DNA of 64,000 bases, taken from Hyphomicrobiales bacterium. Its GTDB lineage: Bacteria > Pseudomonadota > Alphaproteobacteria > Rhizobiales > Rhizobiaceae. This document shows, piece after piece, positions 55,013 to 64,000 of this stretch. The position numbers were made by a program, and so were the translations under genes. Within the stretch, counting starts at the first letter, position 1. Each line of letters begins with the position of its first letter. The DNA lies in contig UBTF01000008.1 of NCBI GenBank assembly GCA_900468285.1, positions 186,001 to 250,000 of the forward strand, read 5' to 3'. Below the pieces are notes generated by a model that was not told where the DNA came from, ran no database searches, and saw only the letters and a list, made by a program, of their open reading frames with translations.

Positions 55013-55963
55013 TCAGGCTGCGTCTTTATTCCAGTTCGCGCCACCGGCATCCGTCATCAGGAAGGCTTCGCCGCAGGCCTTGGAAAGTGTGCGCACGCGC
55101 AGGATATAGCTCTGCCGTTCGGTAACGGAGATCACGCCGCGCGCATCCAAGAGGTTGAAAACGTGGGATGCCTTGATGGCTTGGTCGTAGGCTGGAAACA
55201 CGCATTTGTGTAGCAACTGACCCTCAGTCGGCGCACCGGCAGCCAGCAATGCCTGGCACTCTTTCTCAGCGTCCTGGAAATGGCGAAAAAGCACCGCTGT
55301 ATCGGCGTATTCAAAGTTATGGCGGGAATATTCCTGCTCGGCTTGAAGAAAGACATCGCCGTAGGAAATCTTTTCTTCGCCTTCGCGACCATTGAAGTTC
55401 AGGTCGTAAACATTATCCACACCCTGCACATACATGGCCAGACGCTCGAGACCGTAGGTCAACTCGCCGGACACAGGCGAGCATTCGATCCCACAAACCT
55501 GCTGGAAATAGGTGAACTGAGAGACTTCCATGCCGTCGCACCAGCACTCCCAACCCAGACCCCAGGCTCCCAGCGCCGGGTTCTCCCAATCGTCTTCCAC
55601 GAAGCGAACATCGTGCAGCAGCGGGTCGAGCCCGATGGCTTTCAGCGAACCGAGATACAGCTCCTGCAAATTCGAAGGGTTCGGCTTCAGAATGACCTGA
55701 TACTGGTAATAATGCTGCAAGCGGTTCGGGTTTTCGCCATAGCGACCATCGGAAGGGCGTCTTGACGGCTGCACATAGGCAGCCTTCCAGGGCTTTGGGC
55801 CAAGTGCACGCATGGCTGTTGCAGGGTGCATGGTGCCCGCGCCCACTTCCATATCGTAAGGCTGCAACACGGCGCAGCCCTTGTCCGCCCAGTAATTGTG
55901 CAGCGTCAGGATCAGTGCCTGAAAGGAACGTTTCGGGTTCATATGGTCTGGAACGTCGGTCAT
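55013..55963 (-). CDS. glyQ: Glycyl-tRNA synthetase alpha subunit
   Basis: The catalytic subunit of the alpha2-beta2 class II GlyRS. The 316-residue protein has the family start [19 protein letters not shown], then [16 protein letters not shown] and [20 protein letters not shown] (motif 2). The late [15 protein letters not shown] is also conserved. The length is near the family norm of about 300. The start at 55963 is preceded by GTGAAG; ATG 55942 is possible. It is divergent from glyS across about 200 bases, instead of lying directly upstream of it. Confidence 0.95.
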   Translation of the reverse strand: MTDVPDHMNPKRSFQALILTLHNYWADKGCAVLQPYDMEVGAGTMHPATAMRALGPKPWKAAYVQPSRRPSDGRYGENPNRLQHYYQYQVILKPNPSNLQELYLGSLKAIGLDPLLHDVRFVEDDWENPALGAWGLGWECWCDGMEVSQFTYFQQVCGIECSPVSGELTYGLERLAMYVQGVDNVYDLNFNGREGEEKISYGDVFLQAEQEYSRHNFEYADTAVLFRHFQDAEKECQALLAAGAPTEGQLLHKCVFPAYDQAIKASHVFNLLDARGVISVTERQSYILRVRTLSKACGEAFLMTDAGGANWNKDAA

Positions 55964-56164
55964 TGCAGTCTTCACGGTCAAAAGAGGATAGTCAGAATGC
56001 ACTGACTTTGGATGCGGACAGGTGCCATGGCAAGGGCCTGCGGGTCAAGAACTTCTGTTTGCGACGCACCGCCCGCACGGGGGCGCCCGATATTTACATT
56101 GTGCACCGGCCTCAAATTTTGCTAGCAGAGGCCAACGAAAAATCCATGACACCGGAAAACAGAT

Positions 56165-58318
56165 ATGCCTGATCTTCTGCTCGAACTTCGCTCCGAAGAA
56201 ATCCCCGCACGCATGCAGCGCAAGGCGGCGGGTGATCTCAAGAAGCTTGTCACCGACGCGCTGGTAGAAGCAGGCCTGACCTATGAAGGTGCCCGCGAAT
56301 ACTGGACGCCGCGCCGCCTGACGCTGGATATTCGCGGCCTCAACGCCCGCTCTGCCGATGTGCGGGAAGAAAAGAAGGGTCCGCGCACCGACGCCAACGA
56401 AAAGGCGATCGAAGGCTTCCTGCGCGGTGCCGGTCTGTCTTCCGTATCGGAAGCGCAGGTCGTGTCTGACCCGAAGAAGGGTGATTTCTACATCGCCGTC
56501 GTCACCAAGCCTGGCCGCCCGGCAGAAGAGATCATTGCCAGCGTCATGCCCGGCATCATCAGGGGTTTTGCATGGCCGAAATCCATGCGCTCCGGCCCGG
56601 CCTCCATGCCCAAGGGTTCAAGCTATGGCGGCATCGAAGGCAAGGGCTCGGAAAGCCTGCGCTGGGTGCGCCCGCTGCAATCCATCGTCTGTGTATTCGG
56701 CCCTGAAAATGATGAAACGCAGGTCATTCCCTTCGAGATTGACGGCATCGTTGCTGGCAACGTGACCTATGGCCACCGTTTCCATGCGCCTGAAGCCATC
56801 ACCGTGCGCCGTTTTGAAGATTACGTATCGAGCCTGGAAAAGGCAAAGGTCATTCTGGATGCAGAGCGCCGCAAGGACATCATCCTGCATGACGCCAAGG
56901 ATCTGGCTTTCGCCAATGGCCTTGACCTCGTGGAAGATGAGGGCCTGCTGGAAGAGGTTTCCGGCCTTGTGGAATGGCCGCAGGTGCTGATCGGCACATT
57001 CGAGGAAGATTACCTCGAAATCCCCGCCGAAATCATCCGCCTTACCATCAAGACCAACCAGAAGTGTTTCGTGACGCGCCCGCAGGGCGCGACAGAGGGC
57101 CTATCCAACCGCTTCATTCTGGTCTCGAATATTCAGGCCATCGATGGCGGCAAGGAAATCATGCACGGCAACGGCAAGGTCGTGCGCGCCCGCCTGTCGG
57201 ATGCCAAGCACTTCTGGACCCGCGACCAAAGCAACCTGCCGGACCTTGAGACACTCAAGGCATCCGCCGCAAAGTTCGACCTTGATCTCACCAAGCCGCT
57301 GGACCAGCGCATGGCCAAGCTCGATGCGCTGAATGTGACGTTCCACGCCAAGCTCGGCACACAGGGTGAGCGCGTGGCCCGCATTCGCGAACTGGCCAAG
57401 CAGCTTGCGCCCGTGATCGGCGCCGATGCAGCGCTGGTGGACCGCGCCGTGGTTCTCGCCAAGGCCGATCTGCGCACCGAAGCCGTCGGCGAATTCCCCG
57501 AATTGCAGGGTCTTATGGGCCGAAAATACGCGTTGCTTCAGGGCGAAAACGAAAGCGTTGCAGCCGCCATCGAAGACCACTGGAAGCCGAATGGCCCGTC
57601 CGACCGTCTGCCACAAGACAAGGTCGGGCTGACTGTGGCTCTGGCCGATAAGCTCGACACCCTCGTTGGCTTCTGGGCCATTGATGAAAAGCCGACAGGT
57701 TCGAAGGACCCCTTTGCGCTGCGTCGTGCTGCGTTGGGTGTTGTGCGGATGATTTTGGAGAGGGGTGTTCGGTTGCCGTTGCTGAGCATCGTTAAAGACG
57801 CCGACCTCCTGTCCTTCTTCCACGACCGCCTCAAGGTCTACCTCCGCGATCTCGGTGCACGCTATGATCTTATCGAAGCCGTGCTGACGCCTGAGACGGA
57901 CGATCTCCTCATGGTCGCGCGTCGCGTCGAGGCGCTGACCGCATTTGTGACGGATCAGGATGGCATTAATCTTCTGGCTGGCACCAAGCGCGCTACGCAG
58001 CTTCTGGCGGCAGAAGAAAAGAAGGGCACCGTTGTCGCCAACAGCGTTTCGGAAGAGCTGCTGAAGCTCGATGCTGAAAAGGCGCTGTATGCGGCCATTA
58101 AAAGTGCCTCCGCCGATGCCGCCAAGGCCGTTGAAGCCGAAGATTTCCGCTCTGCCATGCAGGCGCTCTCCACCCTGCGCGCCCCGGTCGATAAATTCTT
58201 CGAAGACGTGCTTGTCAACGATGAGGACAACGCCATCCGCGCCAACCGTCTGGCACTGCTGAAGGCCATTCGTGAGGCAACCGGTACGGTTGCGGACTTC
58301 TCCAAGATCACCGGGTGA
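56165..58318 (+). CDS. glyS: Glycyl-tRNA synthetase beta subunit
   Basis: The 717-residue tRNA-binding and HD-domain subunit of the heterotetrameric GlyRS. It opens [18 protein letters not shown], as in other GlyS proteins, and includes [18 protein letters not shown]. The C-terminal anticodon-binding region (about residues 560-700) with [16 protein letters not shown] is conserved. Divergent from glyQ, so stoichiometry must be balanced across two promoters. The DUF523 gene starts 15 bases after it. Confidence 0.96.
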   Translation: MPDLLLELRSEEIPARMQRKAAGDLKKLVTDALVEAGLTYEGAREYWTPRRLTLDIRGLNARSADVREEKKGPRTDANEKAIEGFLRGAGLSSVSEAQVVSDPKKGDFYIAVVTKPGRPAEEIIASVMPGIIRGFAWPKSMRSGPASMPKGSSYGGIEGKGSESLRWVRPLQSIVCVFGPENDETQVIPFEIDGIVAGNVTYGHRFHAPEAITVRRFEDYVSSLEKAKVILDAERRKDIILHDAKDLAFANGLDLVEDEGLLEEVSGLVEWPQVLIGTFEEDYLEIPAEIIRLTIKTNQKCFVTRPQGATEGLSNRFILVSNIQAIDGGKEIMHGNGKVVRARLSDAKHFWTRDQSNLPDLETLKASAAKFDLDLTKPLDQRMAKLDALNVTFHAKLGTQGERVARIRELAKQLAPVIGADAALVDRAVVLAKADLRTEAVGEFPELQGLMGRKYALLQGENESVAAAIEDHWKPNGPSDRLPQDKVGLTVALADKLDTLVGFWAIDEKPTGSKDPFALRRAALGVVRMILERGVRLPLLSIVKDADLLSFFHDRLKVYLRDLGARYDLIEAVLTPETDDLLMVARRVEALTAFVTDQDGINLLAGTKRATQLLAAEEKKGTVVANSVSEELLKLDAEKALYAAIKSASADAAKAVEAEDFRSAMQALSTLRAPVDKFFEDVLVNDEDNAIRANRLALLKAIREATGTVADFSKITG

Positions 58319-58333
58319 TATGGTCGGGAGGCG

Positions 58334-58819
58334 TTGACGTTAAAGATTCTCATCAGCGCCTGCCTGCTGGGCCACGCCGTTCGCTATGATGGCAAGGGCA
58401 AGCCGCTTGCGCATGCGGCCATAGAGCGCTGGAAGCAGGAAGGGCGGTTGGTGACGATCTGTCCGGAAATGGCTGGTGGTATGGCCGTTCCGCGTCCGCC
58501 AGCGGAAATCGAGAACGGCGCGTCCGGGCTCGACGTGTTGGAGGGTAGGGCGCGTGTCATCGAAATCACCGGCGGTGATGTAACCTCACAATTCATAGAC
58601 GGCGCGCAAAAGGCGCTGGCTTTTGCGAAGGACCACGGCTGTGCTTATGCCCTGCTGATTGACGGCAGCCCATCCTGTGGCTCCATGGCCATCTATGATG
58701 GCTCGTTTTCGGGCCGCAAACAGGCGGGCAATGGCGTGACGGCTGCGCTGCTCGCTCAAGCTGGAATAGCCGTCTTCTCACCCGCCAACATTGATGAGCT
58801 GGACCGGCTGATACAATAA
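58334..58819 (+). CDS. DUF523 protein, TudS-like (thiouracil desulfurase family)
   Basis: A 161-residue protein with three conserved cysteines that bind a [4Fe-4S] cluster in TudS desulfurases: Cys 10 in ISACLLG, Cys 43 in ICPEMAGG and Cys 114 in GSPSCGSMAIYDG. The spacing matches the characterised family, where the enzyme removes sulfur from thiouracil. Its physiological substrate here is unknown; a role in thiolated-base turnover beside a tRNA synthetase gene is speculative. The start is a TTG at 58334 close to GGGAGG. Confidence 0.87.
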   Translation: MTLKILISACLLGHAVRYDGKGKPLAHAAIERWKQEGRLVTICPEMAGGMAVPRPPAEIENGASGLDVLEGRARVIEITGGDVTSQFIDGAQKALAFAKDHGCAYALLIDGSPSCGSMAIYDGSFSGRKQAGNGVTAALLAQAGIAVFSPANIDELDRLIQ

Positions 58820-58845
58820 ACGCCGGAGATGTCTCCCCGGCGTTT
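58818..58845. terminator. Bidirectional hairpin between convergent genes
   Basis: AAACGCCGGAGA and TCTCCCCGGCGTTT form a long stem with a small bulge, spanning the end of the DUF523 gene and the space before the chemoreceptor's 3' end. Flanking A and T residues allow it to serve both directions. Confidence 0.75.
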
Positions 58846-58874
58846 GTGTCATCCAGTGATGTCGGCACCGCAGA

Positions 58875-60704
58875 TCAGCTTGCCCGGCGCATTTGCTGCG
58901 CCATTCCATGAAGGCTGCCGTTCTGGGAGCTGGAAACGCGGAAATTGCGGATGAGGTTGAGAAGCTCTTCCGTATCGGCGGCCAAGGCTTCGGCGGATGC
59001 GGTGGTTTCCTCCGCCATGGCTGCGTTGTGCTGCGTTGCTGCATCCAGCTGGTTGAGCGACGACGAGATGGAGCGCAGCGTCGTGTCCTGTTCCGCTGCC
59101 GAATGGGCGATCTTGCTGACGATCTCGCTCGAAGACTTGATCTGATCGGAGATACGCTTCAGCGCATCGCCGGCTTCGCCAACCAGACGCACACCATTTT
59201 CCACCTGGGAGGATGAGCGCGCGATCTGTTCCTTGATTTCCTTGGCGGCAGCGGCGGATTTCTGCGCGAGCTCGCGCACTTCCTGGGCAACCACGGCAAA
59301 GCCTTTGCCTGCTTCTCCCGCACGCGCCGCTTCTACACCGGCATTCAGCGCCAGAAGGTTGGTCTGGAAGGCAATGTCGTCGATGACGCCGATGATTTTG
59401 GAAATCTCTTCGGATGATTGCTCGATACCGCTCATGGCGCCGATTGCCTGTTCTACGATCACGTCGCTGCGGTTGGCATCGCCACTGATAGAGGATACCC
59501 GCTTGGCCGCTTCGGACGCACCATCCGCCGTCTGGCGCACGGCGACCGTCAGCTCGTCCAGCGCTGCGGAAGTTTCCTCCAGATTGGCGGCCTGACGCTC
59601 GGTGCGTTGTGACAACTCGTTGGACGCCTTGCGGATTTCATCCTTCGAGCCGCCAATATCGATGCTCTTGGCATTGACCTTTGCCATGGCGGCATCGAGT
59701 TGCGAAAGCGCCTCGTTAAAATTGTCGCGCAAGTCGGAATATCGCGAGCCGAGATCGGCACAGCGCACGGTCAGATCGCCCTGTGCCAGCTGCGCCAGCG
59801 CGTTGCCGATGGTGTTGACGACGCGGGCCTGAAGAGCTGCTTCGTCACGCTGCATATCGAGATTGGTTTGACGCTCGCTATCCAGTTGCAGCTGCTGTTC
59901 TTCCTGGTGACGCTGCATCGTGTGACGCTCTCGCACCTTGTCCTGCAGGGCCTTTGTGGCGTTTGCCATCAGGCCGATCTCATTCTTCATGCCGGTATGG
60001 GGAATGGGCAGATCGACATTCTCATTGGCCACTTCGCCCAAGGCCTTGTGGAGTTCTTCCAATGGTCTGGAAATGCCACGAATGACGATATAGGCGGCCA
60101 GCAGGCCAAGCAGGAAAACGCCGACGCCAACCGAAACCGCGTTGATGATGGTTGAGCGAACCTGAGCCTGGAGGTCATCGATATAGACGCCGGTTACCAC
60201 AACCACCTGCCAAGGCTCGAATGCCATCGCATAGGAGCTCTTGAGAAAGTTGTCGCCTTCAGCGCCGGGCTTGGGGCCGTAAAAACTCGTTTCGCCGCCG
60301 CCAGCCCGCGCCAGCCGCACCAGTTCGTCACGATAGGCGAAACCCTGGCTATCCGGCTTTCCCTTGAAGCTCTGTCCAACGCGCTTCGGATCCGGGTGAA
60401 ACAGCATTTTGACGTCATAGTCATAGCCGAACATATAGCCATCAGGCGTGTACTTCATGGATGCGACGATGGCGAAAGCCTGGGTCATGGCCTGTTCGCG
60501 GGTCAGCGTCCCGGCCTTTTCCTTGTCATAGAAAGATTGGAAGATGGAGATGGAAGACTGCACCTGCGTCCGCAGCATTCCATAGCGTTCCTCGTAAATC
60601 GCATTTACGGAGGATCTGATCTGAAAATAGGTCGCTACGGCAAAAGCCGCCATCAGCGCCACTACAAGCAGGATCAATTGGCGAGAAATGGGCATGTTCT
60701 TCAT
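58875..60704 (-). CDS. Methyl-accepting chemotaxis protein with Cache sensor
   Basis: A 609-residue chemoreceptor. TM1 (about residues 8-28) and TM2 (about 190-212) flank a single-Cache periplasmic domain, recognised by YMFGYDYDVKMLFHPDPKRVG and GGGETSFYGPKPG. HAMP follows (ISRPLEELHKALGEV). The signalling tip [20 protein letters not shown] and [18 protein letters not shown] lie about residues 430-490. No CheR-binding tail. It differs from the other chemoreceptor at 39598 in its sensor domain and could respond to small organic acids or amines, but the ligand is unknown. Confidence 0.92.
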   Translation of the reverse strand: MKNMPISRQLILLVVALMAAFAVATYFQIRSSVNAIYEERYGMLRTQVQSSISIFQSFYDKEKAGTLTREQAMTQAFAIVASMKYTPDGYMFGYDYDVKMLFHPDPKRVGQSFKGKPDSQGFAYRDELVRLARAGGGETSFYGPKPGAEGDNFLKSSYAMAFEPWQVVVVTGVYIDDLQAQVRSTIINAVSVGVGVFLLGLLAAYIVIRGISRPLEELHKALGEVANENVDLPIPHTGMKNEIGLMANATKALQDKVRERHTMQRHQEEQQLQLDSERQTNLDMQRDEAALQARVVNTIGNALAQLAQGDLTVRCADLGSRYSDLRDNFNEALSQLDAAMAKVNAKSIDIGGSKDEIRKASNELSQRTERQAANLEETSAALDELTVAVRQTADGASEAAKRVSSISGDANRSDVIVEQAIGAMSGIEQSSEEISKIIGVIDDIAFQTNLLALNAGVEAARAGEAGKGFAVVAQEVRELAQKSAAAAKEIKEQIARSSSQVENGVRLVGEAGDALKRISDQIKSSSEIVSKIAHSAAEQDTTLRSISSSLNQLDAATQHNAAMAEETTASAEALAADTEELLNLIRNFRVSSSQNGSLHGMAQQMRRAS

Positions 60705-60794
60705 GGACGCTCACAGGGTCAAAGCACCGATGCCTGAAAGGCAGCAGTTGGGTTGATAACGCGTGGGGGGCAGCGCGCATGATGCGCCAGTAAT

Positions 60795-60811
60795 GGTGCA
60801 ATCATCGCACC
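60795..60811. promoter_or_regulatory. Near-palindrome upstream of the Cache chemoreceptor gene
   Basis: GGTGC..AT.AT..GCACC is a 17-base near-palindrome, about 90 bases upstream of the chemoreceptor start, suited to a dimeric repressor. Only one copy was seen. Confidence 0.35.
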
Positions 60812-60978
60812 GATATGTGAGATGAAGCTTTAGAAGGTTGAAGAATTGTTTAAATTTGAAAGTATCGGCGCGAATATTTGGAAAATTAATTGCAATAAGT
60901 CACTCTTGTAACGTTTATCTTCTATTATCGGTTGATTGGGTTGGTTATTGGGACTCCCGGTAGATAGATTTATCAGGC

Positions 60979-61437
60979 TCAGAGCGAGGGCCGCAACGCG
61001 GTTCCTTCGAAGCTTGGTGGCGTTGTGACTGCCGCCACGGGTGGAATTTCTCCAGCGGACTTATCTGCAACCGCCGATGTCGTCATCGTCGTATCGATCG
61101 TAGAAGGCTCCTCGGCGAGCTGCGGGGTGGTGTCCTGCACTGGCAACCATGCCGGATTGTTGCTGACATAGGTCACCGGAGATCCGCCCAGCCATGCTTC
61201 CTGGCGCACCAGCTGCTTCTTTCCATCCTTGTCCCGAACGGTAATATCCTGTGTGCCGAGCGCCAGCACTGGTGCTTTATCGGCTTTGACTGGAGAAGGG
61301 GCGGGCGGGCATTCGGCGCAGGAAATAGTTATGATGCTGTTATTGCCGGTCCGATTTCCGCTCACGATCTCGATAGACGACGCCATGGCTGGAAAACCCG
61401 CCAGCACGAACGCGACCGTCATCAAAACCTTGCCCAT
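60979..61437 (-). CDS. Small exported protein resembling plant-effector HPE1-like domain proteins
   Basis: A 152-residue protein with a signal peptide (cleavage about residue 20, AMASSIE). A conserved-looking N-terminal half follows: ISCAECPP, then QDITVRDKDGKKQLVRQEAWLGGSPVTYVS. The C-terminal half is low complexity, rich in Thr, Pro, Ala and Ser. The middle matches my memory of the plant virulence effector HPE1-like family found in Rhizobiaceae. The name does not prove a virulence role. The gene lies downstream of purD on the same strand. Confidence 0.7.
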   Translation of the reverse strand: MGKVLMTVAFVLAGFPAMASSIEIVSGNRTGNNSIITISCAECPPAPSPVKADKAPVLALGTQDITVRDKDGKKQLVRQEAWLGGSPVTYVSNNPAWLPVQDTTPQLAEEPSTIDTTMTTSAVADKSAGEIPPVAAVTTPPSFEGTALRPSL

Positions 61438-61551
61438 CCAAAACCCCCGTCGCTCGCGGCCTATCCGCTGCCAACGTCGAGAATCTTACGGTGACTTTCT
61501 TTCAATCCGGTCAGGAAGACTGGTAAATATTGAGCGAATTGCCAGTGTCGA

Positions 61552-62826
61552 CTACTTGCCTTTTTCCCGGGCAACCGCCTGCCAGCCAATGTCGCTGCGG
61601 TTGAACCCGTTTTCCCACTGGACGTTACTTGCCAGTGCATAGGCGCGGCTCTGTGCCTCGCTGACTGTTTTGCCGATGGCGGTCACGTTCAGCACGCGTC
61701 CGCCCGTTGCCACCAGCTGGCCATCCTTGATGGCGGTGCCCGCATGGAACACCTTCGCCTCGTCGCTGGCTTCGGGAATGTGGTCGATGGGCGTGTTCTT
61801 GTCATATCCAGCCGGATAGCCCTTCGACGCCAGAACGACTGTCAGCGCAGCGTCGTCGCTCCATTCGGCCTTGATCTGGTCCAGCGTGCCGGTGGCTGTG
61901 GCGTAGAGCATGGGAAGCAGGTCGCTTTTCAGCCGCATCATCAGCACCTGGCATTCCGGATCGCCGAAGCGGACATTGTATTCTATCAGTTCTGGACCCT
62001 TGCGGGTGATCATGAGGCCTGCGAAGAAAACGCCGGAGAAAGCATGGCCATCCTGCGCCATACCGCGCATCGTCGGCCCAATGATCTCTCTCATGGTCCG
62101 CTCGACCATTTCCGGTGTCATAACCGGGGCGGGGGAATAGGCGCCCATGCCGCCGGTGTTGGGGCCGGTGTCGCCATCGCCAACGCGCTTGTGATCCTGC
62201 GCTGTTGCCAGTGCCAGAGCGGTCTTGCCGTCGCAAAGGCAGAAGAAGCTCGCTTCCTCACCGTCCAGAAACGCCTCAACGACAACTTCCGCGCCCGCTG
62301 AGCCGAAAGCGCCGTCGAAACAGTCGTCAATCGCCGCAATCGCCTCGTCCTGCGTCATCGCAACCGTCACACCCTTGCCAGCCGCCAGACCGTCGGCCTT
62401 GATGACGATGGGAGCCCCCTGTTCGCGCACATAGGCCTTGGCCGGTTCTGCAGCCCTGAAGCGTTGATAGGCGCCGGTCGGAATGTCGTAACGGGCGCAA
62501 AGGTCCTTGGTGAAACCCTTGGAGCCCTCCAGTTGAGCGGCAGCGCGCGACGGGCCGAAAGTGGCAATACCGGCATCGCGCAGGTCATCGGCAAGTCCTG
62601 CCACAAGCGGGGCTTCCGGACCGACGACGACGAAATCGATGGCGTTTTCTTTGGCAAAGTCGATGACGGCGCCGTGGTCTTCAACATCAAGCGAAACCAG
62701 TGTCGCATGTTCGGCAATGCCGGGGTTGCCGGGTGCTGCGAAAAGCTTTGTGAGGAGGGGAGACTGGGCGATTTTCCAAGCCAGCGCATGTTCGCGTCCG
62801 CCCGAACCGATCAACAGAACTTTCAT
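61552..62826 (-). CDS. purD: Phosphoribosylamine-glycine ligase
   Basis: Ligates glycine to phosphoribosylamine in purine biosynthesis. The 424-residue ATP-grasp enzyme starts [23 protein letters not shown]. It has [27 protein letters not shown]-type GDPECQVLM and [12 protein letters not shown]. Length is normal. The start at 62826 matches the family; a codon six residues earlier is in frame. Divergent from tex across about 235 bases that hold both promoters; no PurR box was recognised. Confidence 0.96.
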   Translation of the reverse strand: MKVLLIGSGGREHALAWKIAQSPLLTKLFAAPGNPGIAEHATLVSLDVEDHGAVIDFAKENAIDFVVVGPEAPLVAGLADDLRDAGIATFGPSRAAAQLEGSKGFTKDLCARYDIPTGAYQRFRAAEPAKAYVREQGAPIVIKADGLAAGKGVTVAMTQDEAIAAIDDCFDGAFGSAGAEVVVEAFLDGEEASFFCLCDGKTALALATAQDHKRVGDGDTGPNTGGMGAYSPAPVMTPEMVERTMREIIGPTMRGMAQDGHAFSGVFFAGLMITRKGPELIEYNVRFGDPECQVLMMRLKSDLLPMLYATATGTLDQIKAEWSDDAALTVVLASKGYPAGYDKNTPIDHIPEASDEAKVFHAGTAIKDGQLVATGGRVLNVTAIGKTVSEAQSRAYALASNVQWENGFNRSDIGWQAVAREKGK

Positions 62827-63062
62827 GGTCAACACCCCTGCCATCTCGCGTTTTAACGTGTTGCTGGGGCGTTAAGGGCAGGGGGCGGAAAGGTCAAGAA
62901 CAAAGCGCCCCACTTTAGCTTCTTTGTTGTTTGCCCCGCCACGGCAAGCAGCCACGTTTCTTCACGCAGGGCTTTTCTGTGGAACCGCCTAAGCTTCCTG
63001 TTGTCATGCCACAATCAGCATCTATGTTCGGGCAGATTTTTCAAAACAGTTTAGAGAACAAA

Positions 63063-64000
63063 ATGTCCGCAGATAATGCCCGCCTTGCTCCGCTCATCGC
63101 TTCCGAAATCAATGCCCGTGCCGATCAGGTCAAGGCGGCGATAACGTTGCTGGACGAAGGTGCGACCGTTCCCTTCATCGCGCGCTATCGTAAGGAAGTT
63201 ACCGGCGGGCTTGATGATACGCAGCTTCGCACGCTGGCGGAACGGCTGTCCTATCTGCGCGAACTCAACGCCCGTCGTGCATCCATCGTCGATTCCATCA
63301 ATGGTCAGGGAAAGATGACCGATGAGCTGATGGTCAAGATCGTGTCGGCGACCACTAAGGCAGAACTCGAAGATCTCTATCTGCCCTACAAGCCGAAGCG
63401 CCGCACCCGTGCCGAGATTGCCCGCGAGCGCGGCCTTGGCCCACTGGCACAGGCCATCTGGGACAATCGCAGCGCCGACCCGGCCGCTCTTGCGCAGGCT
63501 TATGTCCAGGGTGACGTCGCAGATGTGAAGGCGGCATTGGAAGGCGCGCGAGATATTGTCGCCGAAACCATGACCGAGAATGCCGATCTGCTCGGTCGCC
63601 TGCGTGATTACATGCGCCACAATGCCACCTTCCGGGCCAAGGTGGTGGAGGGCAAGCAGGCAGCGGGCGAGAAGTTTTCCGACTATTTCGACCATTCCGA
63701 AAAATGGGCCACCGTTCCCGGCCATCGCGCTCTGGCCATGCTGCGTGGCTGGAACGAGGAAATCCTGACGCTGACCATCGACGTGGATGCGGATGATCCA
63801 TCGCCCGTCAAACCCGCGCAGCGCACCATCGCCAGCGCCTTCGATATCCGCAGCGGCGGCCCGGCAGATGCGTGGCTGATGGAGGTCGCGGGCTGGACAT
63901 GGCGCGTCAAGCTGTCCATGTCGCTCTCGCTTGATTTGATGCGGGAGCTTCGTGAACGGGCGGAGGAGGAGGCAATTCACGTCTTTGCCCGCAACCTCAA
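63063..64000 (+). CDS. tex: Tex-family RNA-binding transcription accessory protein, C-terminus outside window
   Basis: The first 312 residues of a Tex protein: an N-terminal helical region with LLDEGATVPFIARYRKEVTGGLDD and LYLPYKPKRRTRAEIARERG, both highly conserved. The YqgF, helix-hairpin-helix and S1 domains lie beyond the window. Tex proteins bind nucleic acids and affect transcription elongation or stress survival. The ribosome site is weak. The truncation is the window edge. Confidence 0.93.
   Translation, partial: MSADNARLAPLIASEINARADQVKAAITLLDEGATVPFIARYRKEVTGGLDDTQLRTLAERLSYLRELNARRASIVDSINGQGKMTDELMVKIVSATTKAELEDLYLPYKPKRRTRAEIARERGLGPLAQAIWDNRSADPAALAQAYVQGDVADVKAALEGARDIVAETMTENADLLGRLRDYMRHNATFRAKVVEGKQAAGEKFSDYFDHSEKWATVPGHRALAMLRGWNEEILTLTIDVDADDPSPVKPAQRTIASAFDIRSGGPADAWLMEVAGWTWRVKLSMSLSLDLMRELRERAEEEAIHVFARNL

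Overview
The window looks like ordinary core chromosome of a Rhizobiaceae alphaproteobacterium, most likely Agrobacterium or a close Rhizobium relative. The grounds are the gene order (HAD-ribF-ileS; pmbA-nucleotidase-DUF4170-waaA-HAD-lpxK; DUF2093-mutL; a separate F0 operon atpI-B-E-F'-F with a b' subunit), a long-chain polyprenyl diphosphate synthase of the type that makes the CoQ10 side chain, two chemoreceptors, and an intergenic element resembling the Rhizobium RIME1 mosaic repeat. No tRNA, rRNA, insertion sequence, prophage, CRISPR array or obvious genomic island was seen. The genus call rests on remembered synteny, not on a search.

Layout. 1-6000: partial acyltransferase, divergent HAD protein, ribF, ileS. 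6000-13700: lipoprotein, RIME-like repeat, tadA, a pseudouridine synthase with a very long disordered tail overlapping rsmD, a patatin-like lipase, pmbA, a CysQ-like phosphatase, DUF4170. 13900-17200: lipid A/Kdo block (waaA, HAD phosphatase, lpxK). 17200-20450: a proline-rich membrane protein, a DUF892 ferritin-like stress protein, DUF2093, mutL. 20780-23930: a PAS/receiver protein without a kinase domain, then a GGDEF-EAL protein, a probable two-gene signalling unit. 23970-28110: a D-galactose/D-galactonate catabolic operon (SDR, dgoK, dgoA, lactonase) divergent from an IclR regulator, with two clear operator-like palindromes on the operon promoter. 28280-31540: a LuxR-type solo, a cytoplasmic NasS-like nitrate-sensor protein, and Mrp/ApbC.

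31900-39200: CorA, Kup, a SleB-type cell wall hydrolase and the F0 ATP synthase operon, which has a readable promoter, an internal hairpin after atpE and a terminator. 39600-44200: chemoreceptor, rnhB, a radical SAM protein, a short glycosyltransferase-like protein. 44190-49920: moaB, ispE, a TPR protein and the polyprenyl synthase on the minus strand, divergent from a DUF2007 and a methyltransferase gene. 50040-56000: an S49 peptidase with a small membrane protein, then a minus-strand run glyQ-lemA-EPSP synthase-DUF2207. 56160-64000: glyS (divergent from glyQ), a TudS-like DUF523 protein, a Cache chemoreceptor, a small secreted protein, purD and the start of tex.

No wholly new system is evident. 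The most interesting items are the kinase-less PAS/receiver protein with its EAL partner and a CtrA-like box, the tandem IclR operators, the LuxR solo with missing ligand residues beside an orphan nitrate sensor, the atpE-atpF' hairpin, an EPSP synthase unlike the CP4 type lying inside a lemA-DUF2207 pair, and the RIME-like element.
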